A DNA stretch of 64,000 nucleotides from Oscillospiraceae bacterium (lineage in GTDB: Bacteria; Bacillota; Clostridia; Oscillospirales; Ruminococcaceae): assembly GCA_017435045.1 (NCBI GenBank), contig JAFSFT010000008.1:21864-85863 (forward strand). The letters run 5' to 3'. A model generated the notes under the pieces. The model ran no database searches and was not told where the DNA came from. It saw only the letters and a list, made by a program, of their open reading frames with translations. This document shows, one piece after another, positions 60,569 through 64,000 of the stretch (positions are counted from its first letter, which is position 1; the number at the start of each line of letters is the position of its first letter). The position numbers and the translations under genes are program-made.

Positions 60569-61486
60569 ATGGGATTATTTGAAAAACTTGGCTTCGGCCT
60601 TAAGAAAACAAAGGATGGCATCTTCAATTCCATCACAAAATCCATCATTTCATCGCCTCTCACAGACGAACTTTACGACGATCTGCTGGAACAGCTTATC
60701 CTTGCTGATGTAGGCTACGAAGTAAGTGAATACCTCTGTGAGGAACTTCGCAGAGAGGCAAGAAAACAGAAGGCAAAAAGCGGCGAGGATGTTGTTAAAA
60801 TCTTCCAAAATATTGTTGTTGACCTGCTTTCTACAGACAAGGAATTTGACCTTTCCGGTTCACCTGCGGTTATTCTTATCATCGGTGTAAACGGCGTGGG
60901 CAAGACAACAAGCATCGGCAAGCTTGCAAACTACTATAAATCCCAGGGCAAAAAGGTGCTGCTTGCAGCAGGCGATACCTTCCGTGCGGCAGCGGCAAGC
61001 CAGCTTAACCAGTGGGCAGAAAGAAGCGGTGTGGACATTGTAATGCACGCCGAGGGTGCAGACCCTGCCTCCGTTATCTTTGAAGCGGTGGAAAAAGGCA
61101 AAAATCAGGGATACGACATTGTTATCTGCGACACAGCAGGCAGACTGCACAACAAGAAAAATCTTATGGCAGAGTTGGGCAAAATCAGCCGTGTAATCCG
61201 CAAGGCAAGCGACACTGCATCGGTGGAAACACTGCTTGTGCTGGAAGCTATCACAGGACAGAATGCAATTTTCCAGGCAAAAGAGTTCATCTCTGCTGCC
61301 GAGGCAACAGGCATTATCCTTACAAAGCTGGACGGCACAGCAAAGGGCGGCAGCGTTATCTCCATCAAGAAAAAACTGGGTATTCCTGTGCGTTTTGTAG
61401 GCGTTGGCGAGGGAGTGGACGACCTGCTTCTCTTTGACCCGCAGTCCTTCGCACAGACACTTTTCAGCCTGGAAGACGGTGAATAA
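60569..61486 (+). CDS. ftsY: Signal recognition particle receptor FtsY
   Basis: The 305-residue GTPase receives SRP-ribosome complexes at the membrane. It has the short helical N domain (about 1-85), G1 [14 protein letters not shown] (about 106-119), [14 protein letters not shown] (G2), [14 protein letters not shown] (G3), [10 protein letters not shown] (G4) and [16 protein letters not shown] at the C terminus. The acidic A domain found in E. coli is absent, normal for Firmicutes. It is the usual neighbour of smc. Confidence 0.97.
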   Translation: MGLFEKLGFGLKKTKDGIFNSITKSIISSPLTDELYDDLLEQLILADVGYEVSEYLCEELRREARKQKAKSGEDVVKIFQNIVVDLLSTDKEFDLSGSPAVILIIGVNGVGKTTSIGKLANYYKSQGKKVLLAAGDTFRAAAASQLNQWAERSGVDIVMHAEGADPASVIFEAVEKGKNQGYDIVICDTAGRLHNKKNLMAELGKISRVIRKASDTASVETLLVLEAITGQNAIFQAKEFISAAEATGIILTKLDGTAKGGSVISIKKKLGIPVRFVGVGEGVDDLLLFDPQSFAQTLFSLEDGE

Positions 61487-61487
61487 T

Positions 61488-62072
61488 ATGGTATTTGCAG
61501 TAGCTACAAACAATCAGAAAAAGCTTAAGGAAATCCAGAGAATTCTGGATTCCTTCGGCATCACAGCAAAGACACTTAAAGAGCTGAATATCAGTATTGA
61601 AATTGAAGAAAACGGCACAACCTTTGAGGAAAACGCCGTTATCAAGGCAAAGACAATTGCAGAAATCTGCGGATTGCCGACCATCAGCGACGACAGCGGC
61701 CTTGAGGTGGATGCATTAAACGGTGCACCGGGTGTTTATACAGCCCGTTTTGCAGGAGAACAGGCAACAGACGATGAAAACATCGACAAACTGCTGGCAG
61801 AACTTGCAGATGTGGAAAAGGAAAAACGCACAGCGCGCTTTGTTTCTGCAGTGTGCCTTTATATGCCTGACGGCAGAAACACTGTCTGCCGCGGCACCTG
61901 CGAAGGATGGATAGGCTTTGAGAGAATAGGCGACGGCGGCTTTGGCTACGACCCTGTGTTTATGGTGGAGGAAACCAGCTATTCACAGATGACAGCAGAA
62001 GCAAAGGATGCAATCAGCCACAGAGGCTCGGCCCTCCGCCAGCTTAAAGAAAAAATCGGTGAATTTATCTGA
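61488..62072 (+). CDS. rdgB: dITP/XTP pyrophosphatase (RdgB/HAM1)
   Basis: The 194-residue house-cleaning enzyme hydrolyses dITP, ITP and XTP. Motifs are VATNNQKKLKEI (5-16), TFEENAVIKAKTI, ISDDSGLEVDALNGAPGVYTARFAG and GDGGFGYDPVF. I chose ATG 61488, one base after the ftsY stop; it is probably translated by coupling, since no strong ribosome site is visible. An in-frame extension into ftsY is rejected because the conserved N terminus starts here. Confidence 0.95.
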   Translation: MVFAVATNNQKKLKEIQRILDSFGITAKTLKELNISIEIEENGTTFEENAVIKAKTIAEICGLPTISDDSGLEVDALNGAPGVYTARFAGEQATDDENIDKLLAELADVEKEKRTARFVSAVCLYMPDGRNTVCRGTCEGWIGFERIGDGGFGYDPVFMVEETSYSQMTAEAKDAISHRGSALRQLKEKIGEFI

Positions 62073-62113
62073 TTTGCAGACACAGGTCAGATGATACTGC
62101 ACAAAAGACAGTA

Positions 62114-62141
62114 TTGACACATTAAAAACAAAAAATATAAC
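62114..62141 (+). promoter_or_regulatory. Promoter for yhbY
   Basis: TTGACA, a 16-base spacer and TATAAC. Confidence 0.5.
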
Positions 62142-62160
62142 GGGCGGAAACTTTCCGCCC
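62142..62160 (+). other. Hairpin between rdgB and yhbY
   Basis: GGGCGGAA / TTCCGCCC forms a tight stem without a T-run. It may be a weak terminator of the smc operon or the 5' end of the yhbY mRNA. Confidence 0.5.
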
Positions 62161-62197
62161 CATACATAAATTGACATACATTATAAAGGAGAAATAT

Positions 62198-62503
62198 ATG
62201 GCACTTAATTCCAAACAGAGAGCTTACCTCCGCGGTCAGGCTCAGAATCTTGACACTATTGTTCTTATCGGCAAGGACGGTGTTACAGAAGCAACAGCAG
62301 AATCCATCAGAACAGCACTTGCTGCAAGAGAACTTGTAAAATGCAAAGTTCTTGACAACTGCCCATACAAAGCAAAAGAAGCAGCAGAAATGTTCTGCGA
62401 ATATATCGGCTGCGATTCCGTACAGGTTATCGGCTCCAAATTTGTTCTCTTTATGCAGAAGGACAAAGACTCCCAGTACGATATCAAGCAGTTTGCAAAA
62501 TAA
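62198..62503 (+). CDS. yhbY: Ribosome assembly RNA-binding protein YhbY
   Basis: The 101-residue protein is a single CRM domain that associates with pre-50S particles. LNSKQRAYLRGQAQNLDTIVLIGKDGVTE contains the family GKxG-type loop, and VKCKVLDNCPYKAKEAAEMFCEYIGC follows. The ATG at 62198 has AAAGGAG at the right distance; an upstream in-frame ATG at 62171 lies before it. The order yhbY-nadD is usual in Firmicutes. Confidence 0.95.
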   Translation: MALNSKQRAYLRGQAQNLDTIVLIGKDGVTEATAESIRTALAARELVKCKVLDNCPYKAKEAAEMFCEYIGCDSVQVIGSKFVLFMQKDKDSQYDIKQFAK

Positions 62504-62554
62504 TTGTTTTATAAAAGATATATAATCATTTGTATATAAAATCCGGAGTAAAAT

Positions 62555-63727
62555 ATGAAAATTTTGTTGTTTGGCGGCGCATTTGACCCGCCTCACAGAG
62601 GACATATTTCTATATTGAAAAGTGCGGCAGCATACGATAATTTTGACAAAATCATAGTTATGCCAACAGGTACCCCGACCCACAAGAAAAACTGTACAGC
62701 CCCTTTTGACGTGCGTTTGTATATGGCACAGACCGCCTTTGCAGACATTGCATCAAATGTGGAAATCAGCAACTGGGAGGGCACAAACCTGCAGGAGGAC
62801 TATACATACCGCACCCTGCAGCATCTGCAAAGCGAATATTCCGATGCTGAAATATATATGGTTATCGGTTCGGACAGCCTTTTTACCCTCCACAGCTGGA
62901 AAAATGCGGAATTTGTTATGAAAAACTGCACAGCACTTGTATTTGCAAGAGAGGACGAGCTGGAGGATGATATTGCACAGCGTGCTGCAGAACTGGAAAA
63001 GATGGGGGCAAAAATCCGTTTTGTAAAGGCGGAAATTATCAACGTTTCCTCATCCCAGTTCCGCCGTGAGGGCGAAATAAATGCGGATATTATCACCGAT
63101 GAGGTACAGAATATTGTGGATGAATACAGCCTCTATTCTGCCGACGAAACTGCACGCTTAAAAGGCACTGCAAAGCTGCTTGCAAAACTGCTGCTGGACG
63201 AAAAACGCTATATCCACACCCTCAACGTGGAAAAGCTGGCGGCAGAGTTGGGAGAGATTTACTCTCTTGATGTGGAAAAACTGCGTATTGCGGCACTGCT
63301 GCACGATATAATGAAAAACGCTCCTAAAGATATTTTATTGCACAGAGCAAAGCAAAGTGGTATAATTAATAAAATTGAAGATAAACCAAAACAGACCCTG
63401 CACGGTTTTGCTGCGGCACATTACGCAAAAACAGAGCTTGGAATAGATGATGACGAGATTCTGTGGGCGGTAAAAAGCCACACCTGCGGCAGAAGCGGTA
63501 TGCAGGATATAGAAAAGGTTATATATCTTGCAGATATGCTTTGTGAAGAAAGATGTTTTGAAGGCAAGGATTATCTCCTGTCTCTTGCAAAACAGAATCT
63601 GGATAAAGCCATGTTTGCTTCTCTGGAACATTCACTTGCATTTGTGAAGTCCAAAGGAAACACTGTGGACACAGACAGTCTGGAAGCACTGGAATATTTC
63701 CGTGCCCGTCTTGCCCGCAACCTTTAA
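62555..63727 (+). CDS. nadD: Fusion of NadD (nicotinate-nucleotide adenylyltransferase) and YqeK HD hydrolase
   Basis: The 390-residue protein joins two enzymes normally made from adjacent genes. Residues 1 to about 195 are NadD: LLFGGAFDPPHRGHI (the nucleotidyltransferase HxGH, 5-19), GTPTHKK, VIGSDSLFTLHSW and the C-terminal INVSSSQFR (SSTxxR motif). Residues about 205-390 are YqeK, an HD-domain phosphohydrolase that in B. subtilis cleaves Ap4A: YIHTLNVEKLA, AALLHDIMKNAP (metal-binding HD), HGFAAAHYA and the final VIYLADMLCEERCF. Both sets of catalytic residues are present. The gene continues NAD synthesis, whose last step is NadE at 15.9 kb. Confidence 0.93.
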   Translation: MKILLFGGAFDPPHRGHISILKSAAAYDNFDKIIVMPTGTPTHKKNCTAPFDVRLYMAQTAFADIASNVEISNWEGTNLQEDYTYRTLQHLQSEYSDAEIYMVIGSDSLFTLHSWKNAEFVMKNCTALVFAREDELEDDIAQRAAELEKMGAKIRFVKAEIINVSSSQFRREGEINADIITDEVQNIVDEYSLYSADETARLKGTAKLLAKLLLDEKRYIHTLNVEKLAAELGEIYSLDVEKLRIAALLHDIMKNAPKDILLHRAKQSGIINKIEDKPKQTLHGFAAAHYAKTELGIDDDEILWAVKSHTCGRSGMQDIEKVIYLADMLCEERCFEGKDYLLSLAKQNLDKAMFASLEHSLAFVKSKGNTVDTDSLEALEYFRARLARNL

Positions 63728-63737
63728 GGAGGAAAAA

Positions 63738-64000
63738 ATGAGCGATAAAAAAACATACAGAGCAGAAGAAGCTGCCCGAAAAAGAAAAAAGAAGAAAAAG
63801 ACAGACCCGAAAAAAACTCTTGTGGCATGTCTGCTCACAATAGCAATCATCGGTGTAATGATTTTTACTGTCGATAAGGCAATCGGCAATATGTACAATG
63901 TAGGCGAAAATATCCCTGAAGACCTTCAGACAGATACTTCCATCGACCAGGATGTTGTAAATATTCTGGTTTGCGGTATAGACTGGGACGACAGCCGTAC
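63738..64000 (+). CDS. LytR-CpsA-Psr (LCP) family protein, N-terminal part
   Basis: Only the first 87 codons lie in the window. A very basic N terminus (ARKRKKKKKTDPKK) is followed by one membrane helix (LVACLLTIAIIGVMIFTV, about 28-45) and then VVNILVCGIDWDDSR, the usual start of the LCP catalytic domain, which attaches wall polymers such as teichoic acids or capsule to peptidoglycan. It follows nadD-yqeK after 10 bases with a AAGGAGG ribosome site, as in other Clostridia where rsfS comes next. Confidence 0.8.
   Translation, partial: MSDKKTYRAEEAARKRKKKKKTDPKKTLVACLLTIAIIGVMIFTVDKAIGNMYNVGENIPEDLQTDTSIDQDVVNILVCGIDWDDSR

Noticed and set aside
1-64000. CRISPR arrays, insertion sequences, prophage genes, tRNA and rRNA genes
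   Set aside because: None could be seen by reading; gene content is consistently core chromosomal. A tRNA scan could still find one that I missed.

Overview
This looks like a stretch of core chromosome from an anaerobic, spore-forming member of the Clostridia, probably an Oscillospirales/Ruminococcaceae-type gut bacterium. The taxonomic call is inference. Its grounds are an ispH-rpsA fusion in a cmk-plsC cluster, spoIIR, a yabM-yabN-yabO-yabP-yabQ-divIC sporulation/division cluster, AddAB rather than RecBCD, TrmFO, long-form HPF and strong purine-rich Shine-Dalgarno sites. There is no prophage, insertion sequence, CRISPR array, tRNA or rRNA that I can see. Most genes are on the + strand with short spacers, and intrinsic terminators separate the transcription units clearly.

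Layout. 1-2.3 kb: the end of an F420-dehydrogenase-beta-like gene and an ABC-F gene broken by one in-frame amber codon. 2.5-7.9 kb: a flavoprotein, then cmk-plsC-ispH/rpsA, where the S1 part has its own internal ribosome site, then an acetyltransferase with a natural histidine-rich tail. 8-11.6 kb: DUF368 (polyprenyl-phosphate translocase family) with a DUF3048 lipoprotein that seems to start at ATC, and a divergent second DUF3048 lipoprotein. 11.8-15.6 kb: an XRE regulator facing a phosphatase gene across a pair of direct repeats, a TPP riboswitch controlling thiT, an acyltransferase and a DUF378 protein. 15.9-20.6 kb: an NAD synthetase whose glutaminase domain looks dead, an Lrp regulator with an aminotransferase, and trpS. 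21-23.8 kb: threonine ammonia-lyase and a dicarboxylate/amino-acid symporter, both in strongly biased codons. 24-27.7 kb: a dTDP-rhamnose operon (glycosyltransferase, rmlA, rmlD, rmlB; no rmlC).

27.7-33.5 kb: a lipoprotein, an Asp/Glu racemase, a GT-C membrane protein, spoIIR, a radical SAM enzyme and an SdpI-family protein. 33.6-37.8 kb: the yab cluster with hup inserted. 37.8-38.7 kb: a structured non-coding RNA (probable raiA motif) and hpf. 38.8-46.9 kb: a THUMP methyltransferase, addB and addA. 47-48.3 kb: a structured leader and infC-rpmI-rplT, with infC starting at ATT. 48.4-64 kb: a long housekeeping run (SpoU methyltransferase, dprA, topA, trmFO, a zinc-ribbon membrane protein, plsX, rnc, radical SAM, smc, ftsY, rdgB, yhbY, nadD-yqeK fusion, and the start of an LCP-family gene).

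I did not find a wholly new multi-gene system. The most worthwhile leads are the internal S1 start inside ispH-rpsA, the catalytically stripped NadE amidase domain, the ncRNA before hpf, the non-AUG starts, the repeated motif before the threonine ammonia-lyase gene, and the direct repeats between the XRE gene and its neighbour.
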